Source: Pseudonocardia alaniniphila
GTDB lineage: Bacteria; Actinomycetota; Actinomycetes; Mycobacteriales; Pseudonocardiaceae
Direction: 5' to 3'
NCBI RefSeq assembly: GCF_022524485.1
Contig: NZ_JAKXMK010000012.1
Location: 1-64,000 of the forward strand
DNA length: 64,000 nucleotides
The notes beneath the pieces were generated by a model. The model saw only the letters and a program-made list of their open reading frames with translations, ran no database searches and was not told the DNA's origin. The first letter of the stretch is position 1. Every line of letters begins with the position of its first letter. Positions 19,074 to 27,231 of the stretch are shown piece after piece. A program made the translations under genes and the position numbers.

Positions 19074-19907
19074 TCATGCCGGTCGTGGGCCGGTGCCGGG
19101 CGTCGAGGTCCAGGTCTCGCCGAACTCCAGGGTTACGACCTGAATAGGCTGCTCGCGCCCTGCGAGGTCGGCGGCGAGCTGGGCGGGGGCCGGGTCGCCC
19201 GGCGGGTAGTGCACCGGGATCACGGTGTGCACGCCCAGCCACATCGCGGCGATCGCAGCCTCGGCCGGCGGCAGTTCGGTCACCGTGACCGGTCCGACGC
19301 GCGTGCCGCCGATGCCGAGCACGGCGATCTGCGGCCGGTACAGCTCACGCCAGGTCTTCAGGTCGGCGGACAGCGAGAAGTCGCCCCCGCACAGGATCCG
19401 GGTGCCGGCGGCGGTGGTCAGCAGGTAGCTCATCGGCTGGTCCGACAGGAACTGGCCGTCGGAGCACATGCTCGAGGAGTGGCGGGCGTCCAGTGCCTTG
19501 ATCGTGACGTCCCGGCAGCGGAACTCGACGCCGGAGACCATGGGCGCGCAGCGTCTTGACGGGACGGCGTGGCTCAGGGCGTGCTGGTAGAGCGCGGGGC
19601 CGCAGACGAGGATCGCCTGTCTACTCCGGACGATCTCGATGGCCTGGCCGCGGTGGTCGTAACCGGCGTGGGTGATGGCGACGACGTCGGAGTCGGACAG
19701 CTCCTCCGGCGTGACAGGGCTCGCAGGGAGTCCACTGTGGACTCCTTCCGGGTCGGCCTGGTACGGGTCGACCAGCACACGCGTGCCCTGCTCCGTCGTG
19801 ACCTGGTAACCGGCCCAGCCGACCCGGCGGATCGTCAGCGGCTGCGGCGGCTGTTCGAGGCCGCCGCGCGGCCACGACGTACCGAACTCGGCGATCCGGT
19901 CGAACAT
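19074..19907 (-). CDS. metallo-beta-lactamase-fold hydrolase
   Basis: 277 residues. The sequence reads as an UlaG/RomA-like MBL fold: LTIRRVGWAGYQV, TRVLVDPY, ITHAGYDHRGQAIEI in place of the usual HxHxDH, LDARHSSS, ILCGGDFSLS and VIPVHYPPG at the end. The first metal motif is altered (HAGYDH), but D and H are kept. The first 12 residues (MFDRIAEFG) look like the natural C-terminus of the upstream esterase rather than part of an MBL protein. The true start may lie further in, or the two may once have been one gene. Confidence 0.7.
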   Translation of the reverse strand: MFDRIAEFGTSWPRGGLEQPPQPLTIRRVGWAGYQVTTEQGTRVLVDPYQADPEGVHSGLPASPVTPEELSDSDVVAITHAGYDHRGQAIEIVRSRQAILVCGPALYQHALSHAVPSRRCAPMVSGVEFRCRDVTIKALDARHSSSMCSDGQFLSDQPMSYLLTTAAGTRILCGGDFSLSADLKTWRELYRPQIAVLGIGGTRVGPVTVTELPPAEAAIAAMWLGVHTVIPVHYPPGDPAPAQLAADLAGREQPIQVVTLEFGETWTSTPGTGPRPA

Positions 19908-20758
19908 CGTCTCTGCTGCCCGGCGCAGATGACGGGAAAGCCATGGATCATCCCGTCGAAGAGGTCGAGCTCGACCTCCACTCCGGCGCCGTCGGCGCGT
20001 TCGGCGAATCGGAGAGTGTCGTCGAGGAGCATTTCGTTGCTGCCGGCGCACAGAAGCAGCGGCGGAAAGCCGGCGAGCTCGCCGAACAGCGGTGACTGCG
20101 GAGAGTCCGCCGGATCGGCCTCGCCGAGATACGCGTCGCGGACCGCATCCAGTTCCGCCCTGCCAACGCCGTCCTTGCCCTCGTTCGTGGTGATCGAGGC
20201 GCCGGAGAACGTGAAGTCGGTGATGGGGGAGACGGAGACGGCGGCGGTGGGCAGCGCGTGTCCGGTGCCGGCCAGTTCCGTCAGCGCCGACAACGCGAGG
20301 GTGGCCCCGGCGGAGTGGCCGGTGAGCAGCACACGCGACGCGGGGCGGCGTCCGAGAAGTGCGTGAAGGGCCGTCAGCACGTCCTGCAGCGCGGCCGGAT
20401 AGGGGTGGGCAGGCGCGAGCCGGTAGTGCAGGAGCAACACCGGCATGCCGAGCGCGTGCGACAGAGGCGCGGCGAACACGTCGGGAGGTTCCTCGTGCTG
20501 GAAGCGCCTGCCGTGCAGATACAGCGCCACCGCCTCCCCAGTGGTGCCTACCGCGGCCACCCACTCGCCGGTCACCTCGTCGGCCCGCCACGGGGTGGTC
20601 GCGAAGGGCGGGGTGCGCGATGCCCGGCTGTGGTCGAGCATCGCCTGCCCGGTGTCGGCAGAAGCAGGGGCATCGCCGGCGGCGGCACGCGTCTTCCTCA
20701 GGACGTCGCTGATCACGCCCAGGTCGTCGGGCGATGCCGGATGACGCGTGGTTCGCAC
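19835..20758 (-). CDS. HSL-type alpha/beta-hydrolase (esterase), probable C-terminal frameshift
   Basis: 307 residues as read. Features of the hormone-sensitive-lipase family: VALYLHGRRF (an altered HGGG motif), LHYRLAPAHPYPAALQDV, nucleophile GHSAGAT, acid region CAGSNEMLLDD and GMIHGFPV with the histidine. After GFPVICAG the frame loses similarity, while the next frame continues with AETMFDRIAEF, a typical family C-terminus. So a base was probably lost or gained near 19930. GTG 20758 follows a GAGGAGGAG ribosome site and is the best start. Confidence 0.7.
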   Translation of the reverse strand: MRTTRHPASPDDLGVISDVLRKTRAAAGDAPASADTGQAMLDHSRASRTPPFATTPWRADEVTGEWVAAVGTTGEAVALYLHGRRFQHEEPPDVFAAPLSHALGMPVLLLHYRLAPAHPYPAALQDVLTALHALLGRRPASRVLLTGHSAGATLALSALTELAGTGHALPTAAVSVSPITDFTFSGASITTNEGKDGVGRAELDAVRDAYLGEADPADSPQSPLFGELAGFPPLLLCAGSNEMLLDDTLRFAERADGAGVEVELDLFDGMIHGFPVICAGQQRRCSTGSPSSVRRGRAAASNSRRSR

Positions 20759-20847
20759 GTCTCCTCCTCGGACGAGCACACGACTACGCCCCTCTCCCAG
20801 AATGAGCCGAGACGCAAGGATTGTGGTGACCGCTGCGCTCCTCGCGG

Positions 20848-21050
20848 ATGACCCACTCCGCGGGGCCCGCTGCGGCGGAGCGCCACATCCGGTTCATCCG
20901 GCCCGACGTCGCGCTCGTCCACACCGCGGGAGGCGGCGTCCAGCGCGCCCGAACCGCCGAGCTGACCTCCGACCGGGAGAGGACGACGGCTCCTGGCGGA
21001 TCGCGGTAATCCAGAACACCCGGCGTCAGCACGTGGGGCCGAAGCCGTGA
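20848..21050 (+). pseudogene. remnant of a SgcJ/DUF4440-type small protein
   Basis: Two short pieces in different frames look like one SgcJ/EcaC-type domain: RHIRFIRPDVALVHTAGG (from about 20881) and DDGSWRIAVIQNTRR (to about 21030), ending at the TGA at 21048. The N-terminal half is missing. Short motif similarity only, so tentative. Confidence 0.4.
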
Positions 21051-21195
21051 GCACCTGACGCCGGCAGCTCCCGATGGCAGGCGGGGCCGCACGTGCTCCT
21101 TCTCGGAGGGCACGTGCGCGCACCCCGTTATCGGCCCGTGCGGGTGATGGCCGGCTCCGACGAGATGCTCATGGCGCGCGGCGGCCGCGGAGCTG

Positions 21196-21654
21196 TCACA
21201 GACTGCGGATCGCCGCTTCGGTGCTGGCTGCAGCAGCCTTCATGAAACGCGCGAGCGTCCGTAGCTCGTCGTGGGTCATGTCGGCCAGATCGTGCCGATG
21301 TAGCTCGTTGAGCTGGTCGTAGAAGCTGCCCACGCGAGCGACCGCGGCGGGCAGCGGCTCGATGAGCACTCGCCGGCGGTCCTGACGATCGGGGACACGG
21401 CGCACGAACCCAGCCCGTTCTAGACGGTCGATCATCCGCGAGGCGGACCCGGTGGTCAGGTTGACCCTCCGGGCCAGGTCGGTCGGGGTCGCGGGACCAT
21501 GATTGGCCAGCACGTAGAGGGCTTGGAGGTCGGTCCAGCCCATGCCGACTCGCTCGGCGACCATTCCGTTGAACTGAACGATCGGGATCTGCCAGGCCGC
21601 GAGCGCTGTCAGAACCTCGGCCGCCAGGACGTCGTCGTGTCCACCCGCGCTCAC
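21196..21654 (-). CDS. MarR-family transcriptional regulator
   Basis: 152 residues with the MarR winged helix: MGWTDLQALYVLANHGPATPTDLARRVNLTTGSASRMIDRLERAGFVRRVPDRQDRR spans about residues 39-95 (shown here only as the hallmark region), followed by the C-terminal dimer helices. GTG 21654 is chosen by length. It is divergent from the P450 gene, and an 8-bp inverted repeat lies between them, so it most likely represses itself and the P450 in response to a ligand. Confidence 0.87.
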   Translation of the reverse strand: MSAGGHDDVLAAEVLTALAAWQIPIVQFNGMVAERVGMGWTDLQALYVLANHGPATPTDLARRVNLTTGSASRMIDRLERAGFVRRVPDRQDRRRVLIEPLPAAVARVGSFYDQLNELHRHDLADMTHDELRTLARFMKAAAASTEAAIRSL

Positions 21655-21708
21655 CTCGACCACCGCATGCCGGCATCGTACTGCGCCACGCAGATGCTGT
21701 GTTGTGCA

Positions 21709-21729
21709 GTAACTGCGCCATGCAGTTAC
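21709..21729. promoter_or_regulatory. candidate MarR operator between MarR and P450 genes
   Basis: GTAACTGC (21709-21716) and GCAGTTAC (21722-21729) form a perfect 8-bp inverted repeat with a five-base spacer, in the 117-bp divergent intergenic region. A second small inverted repeat, CTGCG-CCA-CGCAG, lies at 21681-21693. Size and position fit a MarR dimer site. Confidence 0.55.
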
Positions 21730-21771
21730 ATTGGGCCTCGTCGATCGAGCCATCACGCGAGGCAGGCAGCC

Positions 21772-22899
21772 ATGACCGACCACGCAGCACCGTCCAGCCC
21801 GTTCACATCGACGACCCGACCACTCGACGCGCCGGATCCCAACCGTGCCCGGCTCCGTGCCGCCGGCCCGTTGGTCCGGCTCGACGCCCCCGCGGGCGGC
21901 CCGGTCTGGGTAGTCACGGACGGGGCCCTCGCCCGACTGGTACTCACGGACTCCCGCTTCGCCAAGGATCCCGCGTTGGCTCCGCCGGGCTGGGACCGCC
22001 GCACGGCCGGCTTGGAACCCACCGCCGCCGAGCAGGCGTCCGTCACAACCCTTGACGGGTCACCGCACGCCGCACTGCGCCGGACGTTCGCCCCTCTGTT
22101 CAGCGCTCAGAACATGCGGAATTCCTACGGCCGCATGCGCGACATCGCCGGTTGCCTTCTCGCTGAAATCGCGACCGAGCGGATCGACCTCGTCGACGAC
22201 TTCTGCACCCGCTACCCACTCACCGTTCTGTGCGACCTGCTCGGGGTTCCTGCTGACCGTGTCGAGCAGGGGATCGCCGCTTGCCGGCTCATGCAGGTGG
22301 ACTACCCGGCCCACGTCGGCGAGGCGATGTCCGGGTTCACCGCCCTGGCTCACGCCGCGCTCGACGCCGACGGCGTCCTCGCCCGCGACCTGGCCCAGCG
22401 CATGCCACCCGGCAGCACCACCGGGGACCTCGAATACCAGATCTTCACCCTGCTCTACGCAGGCCAGCTCACCACCGACCCCGCGATCGGCTTCGTCGTC
22501 GCGCGCCTGTTGGACGGCACCGGATCCATTGACCACGCCGCCCTCGTCCGCGACACCCTCACCGAGCACCCGCCGGCACCGTTCAGTCTCTGGCGCTTCA
22601 CCGTCACCGACCTCGATCTCGCCGGAACCGTCCTGCCCGCCCGTACGCCGGTGCTGGTCGACATCGAAGGCATCAACGCTCACCTCGACGCCGACGAGCA
22701 TGACCTCACCTTCGGCGCCGGGCCGCACTACTGCGTCGGAGCGCAACTCGCCCAGCTCGAACTACAGGCACTCGCCGAAACCATCACCACCGACTACCCC
22801 GACGCCCGGCTCCTGTCGCCCTACGACGACCTTCGCCACACCACCGCAGGCGGCATCATGGGCAGCCGCCTGACCACCCTGCCGATCATGCTGACCTGA
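21772..22899 (+). CDS. cytochrome P450 with a non-canonical ExxR region
   Basis: 375 residues. The haem-binding loop FGAGPHYCVG is intact (Cys near residue 321), and the I-helix shows AGQLTT. The protein is about 25 residues shorter than usual, mostly between the K-helix and the haem loop. The K-helix ExxR motif is not seen: the expected place reads RDTLTEHPPAP, with Asp and Thr instead of Glu and Arg. P450s lacking ExxR are known (CYP157 type in Streptomyces). No ferredoxin gene lies beside it. Substrate unknown. Confidence 0.88.
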   Translation: MTDHAAPSSPFTSTTRPLDAPDPNRARLRAAGPLVRLDAPAGGPVWVVTDGALARLVLTDSRFAKDPALAPPGWDRRTAGLEPTAAEQASVTTLDGSPHAALRRTFAPLFSAQNMRNSYGRMRDIAGCLLAEIATERIDLVDDFCTRYPLTVLCDLLGVPADRVEQGIAACRLMQVDYPAHVGEAMSGFTALAHAALDADGVLARDLAQRMPPGSTTGDLEYQIFTLLYAGQLTTDPAIGFVVARLLDGTGSIDHAALVRDTLTEHPPAPFSLWRFTVTDLDLAGTVLPARTPVLVDIEGINAHLDADEHDLTFGAGPHYCVGAQLAQLELQALAETITTDYPDARLLSPYDDLRHTTAGGIMGSRLTTLPIMLT

Positions 22900-23223
22900 A
22901 CCCGGCGCGTTGGGTGGGAGCGCGCAACTCTGGCCCTCTCGTCTACGTCCTGCGCCGGGTTGCTGAGGACTCCTCGGCTGGTCGGAGTGCTGGGCGGTGC
23001 TCGGCCCGGGCGCGCGGCACTACGTCACGACGGTGCTGATCTTCAGCGGCGCGAACGTTGAGGCGTCCAACTCGCGATGGGGCACACCACTCCGACCGTC
23101 ACACTGAGCACCTGCGTCGGGTACCGGCCGGACGCGGTCGACCAGACTCGATCGCTGGTCGAGTCCGCGCTCGGTTGTGCCGCCCGCCTCGTGACCTGTT
23201 CCCGCAGGTCAGGGCCCCGTTAG
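22900..23223. other. intergenic region without a supported gene
   Basis: About 320 bp between the convergent P450 and YajQ genes. No credible coding frame, hairpin terminator or repeat was found. Confidence 0.5.
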
Positions 23224-23715
23224 CTACCGGTAGTTGGTGAACTGCAAGGCGATCCCGAAGTCCTTGTTCTTGAGTAGCGCGATCACGGCCTGGAGGTCGT
23301 CCTTCTTCTTGCCCGAGACGCGCAGCTGGTCGCCCTGGATCTGGGCCTGCACGCCCTTGAGCTTCTCGTCCCGGATGGCCTTGCTGATCTCCTTCGCCTT
23401 GTCCGACTCGATGCCCTGAAGGATCTTGCCGCTGATCTTGTAGGTCTTCCCGGAGATGGCAGGCTCGCCCGCCTCGAACGCCTTCAGCGAGATGCTGCGC
23501 TTGATCAACTTCTCCTTGAACACCTCGACGGCCGCGAGCGCCCGCTCCTCGGTCTCCGACTCGATCGTCAGGGCCTCCTCGCCCGCCCAGGCGATCGACG
23601 TCCCGGTCCCCCGGAAGTCGAAGCGCTGCGATAGCTCCTTCGCGGCCTGGTTGAGGGCGTTGTCGACCTCTTGCCGGTCGACCTTGCTCACCACGTCGAA
23701 CGACGGGTCGGCCAT
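23224..23715 (-). CDS. YajQ-family nucleotide-binding protein
   Basis: 163 residues, the standard YajQ length: [20 protein letters not shown] at the N-terminus, SQRFDFRGT, and the end [12 protein letters not shown]. Some YajQ members bind cyclic di-GMP, but most are uncharacterised. The ATG at 23715 follows AAGGAGG, which settles the start against longer readings. It is divergent from the tRNA-Tyr gene. Confidence 0.95.
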   Translation of the reverse strand: MADPSFDVVSKVDRQEVDNALNQAAKELSQRFDFRGTGTSIAWAGEEALTIESETEERALAAVEVFKEKLIKRSISLKAFEAGEPAISGKTYKISGKILQGIESDKAKEISKAIRDEKLKGVQAQIQGDQLRVSGKKKDDLQAVIALLKNKDFGIALQFTNYR

Positions 23716-23745
23716 CACATGCCTCCTTGGCGACCGGGCCCCTGC

Positions 23746-23773
23746 TTGGCCCGGTTCATCGCTGTCGTATCCT
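23746..23773 (+). promoter_or_regulatory. candidate promoter of tRNA-Tyr
   Basis: TTGGCC (23746-23751) and TATCCT (23768-23773) are separated by 16 bp and lie 22 bp before the tRNA. This is the only reasonable -35/-10 pair in the gap to YajQ. Confidence 0.45.
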
Positions 23774-23795
23774 TCATCCGCGCCACGGCGCACAT

Positions 23796-23877
23796 GGCAG
23801 GTTGCCCGAGTGGCCAAAGGGAGCGGACTGTAAATCCGTCGGCTTAGCCTACGAAGGTTCGAATCCTTCACCTGCCA
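23796..23877 (+). tRNA. tRNA-Tyr (GUA)
   Basis: An 82-nt class II tRNA. The acceptor arms GGCAGGT (23796-23802) and ACCTGCC (23870-23876) pair fully. The anticodon stem GCGGA/TCCGT closes on CTGTAAA with anticodon GTA at 23830-23832. A long variable arm follows, and the T arm contains GGTTCGAATCC. CCA is not encoded. Its 3' half from 23827 is the attachment site of the integrated element. Confidence 0.96.
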
Positions 23878-23912
23878 CACCCAGGCCGAACGGCCCCTGA
23901 ACTGCGGAAACG
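23827..23912 (+). repeat. attL, 86-bp direct repeat overlapping tRNA-Tyr 3' half
   Basis: Identical to 34694-34779. It starts one base into the anticodon stem region and runs through the tRNA end into the terminator hairpin, so integration restores a complete tRNA. Base 23826 (g) differs from 34693 (c), and base 23913 (c) from 34780 (t), which fixes the borders. Confidence 0.93.
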
Positions 23913-23930
23913 CAGGACGGGGGCCGTTCG
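23887..23930 (+). terminator. tRNA-Tyr terminator hairpin
   Basis: CGAACGGCCCC (23887-23897) pairs with GGGGCCGTTCG (23920-23930). Inside it an inner hairpin CTGCG-GAAA-CGCAG has a GNRA tetraloop. Part of the structure lies in the att repeat, and the attR copy can form a similar, shorter hairpin. Confidence 0.7.
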
Positions 23931-23999
23931 TCTGTGGTCCGGCTGTGTCCAGCTCGAAGCGGCTGTCGACGGGTGTTCGCGGTCGCTACGTGGTCGCGA

Positions 24000-25382
24000 T
24001 CATGAAAGCGAGTCACGAAGGGCCTCCTCGATCCTGCGGCGGGCGGCATGCTCCTGGCCGGCGATGCACTTCGCGTAGACCCGAAGCAGGACGTCGACGC
24101 TGTGCCCGGCCCAGGCCGCGACCTGAGGCGCCGGAACTCCACTGTTGAGCCATGTCGACACCGCAGCGTGTCGGAGGTCGTAGGGGCGGCGAGCGAGCGG
24201 TGAGGCTGCTTCTTCCGGCGTCAGCGCCGCGGTTCGTGCGGTGGCCCAGATCCGGCCGTAGAGGCTTTCCGAGAGCGGGCCCCCGCGGGCTCCGCGGAAC
24301 AGCCGGCCATCGGGAGTCGTGCCGTGCTCCTCGAGGTGTTCTCGTAGAAGTGCGGTCAGTTCTGGTGGGGACGGGACGATGCGGACTTCCTCGGCGCCGC
24401 GGTGCTTGAGCTGGCGGGGCTCTCGTCGTGTGCCCGACTGGCTCCACGAGCGGCCAGCGGACGGTGCCGAGGTGGTGAGGTACAGCTCGCCCCAGCCCTT
24501 CGCCGGCAGGGACAGTGCCTCCTTTCGCAGGTCGACCGCCTCACCGGGTCGTAGTGCGGCGTAGTACATGACCGCGAAGAATGCGGCCAGGCGGTCGCCC
24601 GAGGGCAGTTGCCGAACAGCCGCGAGGAGCGCGCGTGCCTGGCCGTGGTTGATGACAACGCGTGGGTTGACGGCTTCGGTGACCTTCGGTGCCCGCCACT
24701 TCATGGAGGCGATCGGGTTGCCAGTGAGGTGGCCGAGCTCCACGGCGTACTCGACGGCGTTGTAGAAGATCGCCCGTTTGCGGCTCACCGTGGCCGCGGC
24801 CGCCGGCTTTCCGTCCATCCGGAGCGCGAGGGCGTCGAGAGCAGGTCGAAGGACCGCAGGGTCAGCGAGGTCGGCTACTGGCCGCGTGTTGGCTGAGATC
24901 CACCGCTCCGCACGGACCAACTCGTCCGGTGGCGGGCCTGCCGAACGGCTGCGCGCGTTGAACGACCACGTGTAGAGCACAGATCGAAGGGTCGCAGCGG
25001 CCGGCCGGCTCTTCGTTGACGACAGGAGCGCAGGAGTCACGGTGGCGAGAGATTCCGCGATGCCCTGTCGGCTCTTGCCGGCAGCGTGAGGCCACTTCAT
25101 GTCGACGTAGGAGCAGGCATGGGCGTACCAGCTCTGCGAAGCCTTCTCCTCGCGGAGCCGCGAAATCGGCTGCCCAGTCGTGACGTCGAACGGCTCGCCC
25201 TGCCTTGCGAGGCTCAACAGCTCGGAGCGGAAGCTGTCGGCCAGCGCACGAGTCTTGAAGCTGTCGTGCCAGGTCTGCCCAGCCACGATCCAACGAACAC
25301 GATAGGTAGAGGCGCCGGACTCCCATGTGCGCTTGGAAACGCCCCACACCCTCACGTCGAAGGTGGTCTCGCGGGCACTCAT
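24000..25382 (-). CDS. int: tyrosine-type site-specific integrase of the AICE
   Basis: 460 residues. All catalytic residues of tyrosine recombinases are visible: Arg278 (ALRPGE), Arg404 with His405 (YDLRH), His427 (WAGHS) and nucleophile Tyr436 (LLRVYAKC). The N-terminal half holds the arm-type and core DNA-binding domains. It integrates the element into the tRNA-Tyr 3' end. It lies 88 bp from attL with its 3' end facing the tRNA. The start overlaps the xis stop (ATGA), so excisionase and integrase are made together. Confidence 0.95.
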   Translation of the reverse strand: MSARETTFDVRVWGVSKRTWESGASTYRVRWIVAGQTWHDSFKTRALADSFRSELLSLARQGEPFDVTTGQPISRLREEKASQSWYAHACSYVDMKWPHAAGKSRQGIAESLATVTPALLSSTKSRPAAATLRSVLYTWSFNARSRSAGPPPDELVRAERWISANTRPVADLADPAVLRPALDALALRMDGKPAAAATVSRKRAIFYNAVEYAVELGHLTGNPIASMKWRAPKVTEAVNPRVVINHGQARALLAAVRQLPSGDRLAAFFAVMYYAALRPGEAVDLRKEALSLPAKGWGELYLTTSAPSAGRSWSQSGTRREPRQLKHRGAEEVRIVPSPPELTALLREHLEEHGTTPDGRLFRGARGGPLSESLYGRIWATARTAALTPEEAASPLARRPYDLRHAAVSTWLNSGVPAPQVAAWAGHSVDVLLRVYAKCIAGQEHAARRRIEEALRDSLS

Positions 25383-25588
25383 GCGACGTCCGAAAGTGAT
25401 ACGAGCCAGGCGTCCAGGTCATCGCGGCGGATGCGGATCGCACCGTTCGGGAGCCGGATGCAGCGCGGGCCTTTCCCAACCTGCCGCCACTGGTAGAAGG
25501 TCGATCGGGCTATCTGCAGCTCTGCGCACACCTGATCCACCGTCAGATGTTCCGTCGCGCCCCGTACACCGGTTGCCGATCGCTTCAC
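25379..25588 (-). CDS. xis: excisionase / helix-turn-helix DNA-binding protein
   Basis: 69 residues with a MerR-like excisionase helix-turn-helix: LTVDQVCAELQIARSTFYQW, then IRIRRDDLDAWL, the HTH_17 pattern. It should bend DNA at att and steer Int to excision. It overlaps repSA upstream and int downstream by four bases each, giving the repSA-xis-int order of pSAM2. Confidence 0.9.
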   Translation of the reverse strand: MKRSATGVRGATEHLTVDQVCAELQIARSTFYQWRQVGKGPRCIRLPNGAIRIRRDDLDAWLVSLSDVA

Positions 25589-27231
25589 GCTGCCGCTCCT
25601 TCCGGTAGCTGGTTACTGGCAACGAGCTGCGCGGCCTCATAGTCGGCTTTCCAGCGTTGGCGTTCGGAGATCGCGGCGAGCAGGAGCGCAGGCCGGGTGG
25701 GGACGTCGGGGTCACCGGGTTTGGTGCGTTCCCATTCGAAGGGTCCGTCGTCGATGGCGTAGCCGGGGCGGACGCCGGCCTTGTCGAGGAGTTGCCGAAC
25801 GAACTGGGCGCGTTCGGTGGCGTGGTCGGCGAGGGTCTTGCCCGACCATTTGCGGGAGACCAGGACGCGGCGTCCGGCGATGCCGAGGTGTTCGGCCTTA
25901 TGCGCCTTGCCCTTGCACTGTCCCGGCGTGGTGGAGAGGCGGGCGCCCTTGGGCTGGATGCCATAGAGCAGCCACACCGGGCAGCGCGGCGAGCACGGGG
26001 TAGCGCGGAGTTCGGCGACGAGTCGGCGGTGGTGTGCGCGCATCCGCTCGGAGGCGTTGTCGTCGATGCCGGCGGCGCGGGCGACGTCCTTGGTCAGGTA
26101 CTTGGTGAGGTAGCCGATGTGGCGGCCGGCTTCTTCGGAGCCGCCGAGGATGCCTTTCACGTGTACCTGCGTCCCGAACTGCACCACGTGGGCGGGGCGG
26201 GTCAGGTCTTCGCACGCCTCGTCGAAGGTGGGCAGGGGCTCGCGGGTGTCGGGGTCGACGAAACCCTTGGCGCGGTCGTCCCAGCGCGGCAGGCGGTTCC
26301 CCGAGTAGATCTGCGCGTCGTGCGCCGGCCACCAGACTTGGTGGTAGGTGGCAGCGGCGATGGCACGGAGTTCCGCGCGAGGGATGGTCCCGCGAATGGC
26401 GGCGTGGAAGTGCGGGGCCCCGCGGCGTTGGGGCTCGACCGTGCCGAAGTATTGGACGTCCCAGCCGACGCAGCGGCGTGTGTTCTGCCAGAACCGATCG
26501 ACGATCTTGGGGAAGTGGATGGCGTCCCGGGCGGCGCGTCGATAGTCGTAGCGGTCGGAGTCGAGCGCGGCCCCGTTGTCGTCGACGCGGCCGTAGGAGT
26601 CGAGGGTGAGGGTCAGGAAGGTGGAAGGCCGGAAGCGGCCCCCGAACACCCGGCCCACCGTCCTCTTCTCCACCGGACGACGGGGAAGGTTGGGTGCGTC
26701 CTGGCGTCGGCGGGTCGAGCGCTTGCGGACGGGCTTGTCCGGCGAGTCGAGTGGTTCCAGCCGGCCGGTGACTCCCGCGGCACGCAGGGCGTCGTCCAGT
26801 TCGGCGACGGTCTCGCGGATCTCCTCGCACTCCTCGTCGTCTCCGTCGGCGCTGGCGGCTTGGTAGGCGGCGTGCAGGTCTGCCCGTGCGGCGAGCAGCT
26901 GTTTCTGTTCGGTGGTGGGGTCGGGTCGGGCGGGGATGGGTTCTTCCTCGAGGTGCCAGCCCTGGCGGCACTGGGCCATGCGCAGTCGTCGGTTCTTCTC
27001 CGCGCAGGGTCGGCACAGATCCTCCCGCCGCGCCCCGCACGGCACGGGCACGACTTCCACGCGGCCCGTGGTGAGATCGATGCGGCGCATCGCGAGCGGG
27101 CGGACGCAGACGCCGTGGTCCTCGGCGAGCTGCTTGGCGACGTCGCCGGTCAGCGCGAGTAGGGCCTTCTGTGCACGGGTCAGCTGGTCGTGATCTACCA
27201 CTGCCGGTGTCGTCTCAGTGGGCGCGTTCAC
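25585..27231 (-). CDS. repSA: RepSA-type replication initiator
   Basis: 548 residues. Similar in layout to RepSA of pSAM2: a Cys-rich N-terminal segment (CGARREDLCRPCAEKN near residue 65), the histidine motif HFH at 274-276 and YLTKYLTKD at 374-382, which provides candidate catalytic tyrosines for rolling-circle nicking. A second Cys cluster is at CSPRCPVWLL. It nicks the element's origin so it can replicate after excision. Both ends overlap neighbours by four bases. The origin itself was not identified. Confidence 0.88.
   Translation of the reverse strand: MNAPTETTPAVVDHDQLTRAQKALLALTGDVAKQLAEDHGVCVRPLAMRRIDLTTGRVEVVPVPCGARREDLCRPCAEKNRRLRMAQCRQGWHLEEEPIPARPDPTTEQKQLLAARADLHAAYQAASADGDDEECEEIRETVAELDDALRAAGVTGRLEPLDSPDKPVRKRSTRRRQDAPNLPRRPVEKRTVGRVFGGRFRPSTFLTLTLDSYGRVDDNGAALDSDRYDYRRAARDAIHFPKIVDRFWQNTRRCVGWDVQYFGTVEPQRRGAPHFHAAIRGTIPRAELRAIAAATYHQVWWPAHDAQIYSGNRLPRWDDRAKGFVDPDTREPLPTFDEACEDLTRPAHVVQFGTQVHVKGILGGSEEAGRHIGYLTKYLTKDVARAAGIDDNASERMRAHHRRLVAELRATPCSPRCPVWLLYGIQPKGARLSTTPGQCKGKAHKAEHLGIAGRRVLVSRKWSGKTLADHATERAQFVRQLLDKAGVRPGYAIDDGPFEWERTKPGDPDVPTRPALLLAAISERQRWKADYEAAQLVASNQLPEGAAA

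Noticed and set aside
25657..27162. 501-codon plus-strand frame across repSA
   Set aside because: Antisense shadow; composition is Gly/Val/Ala-rich without domains, while RepSA motifs are clear on the other strand.
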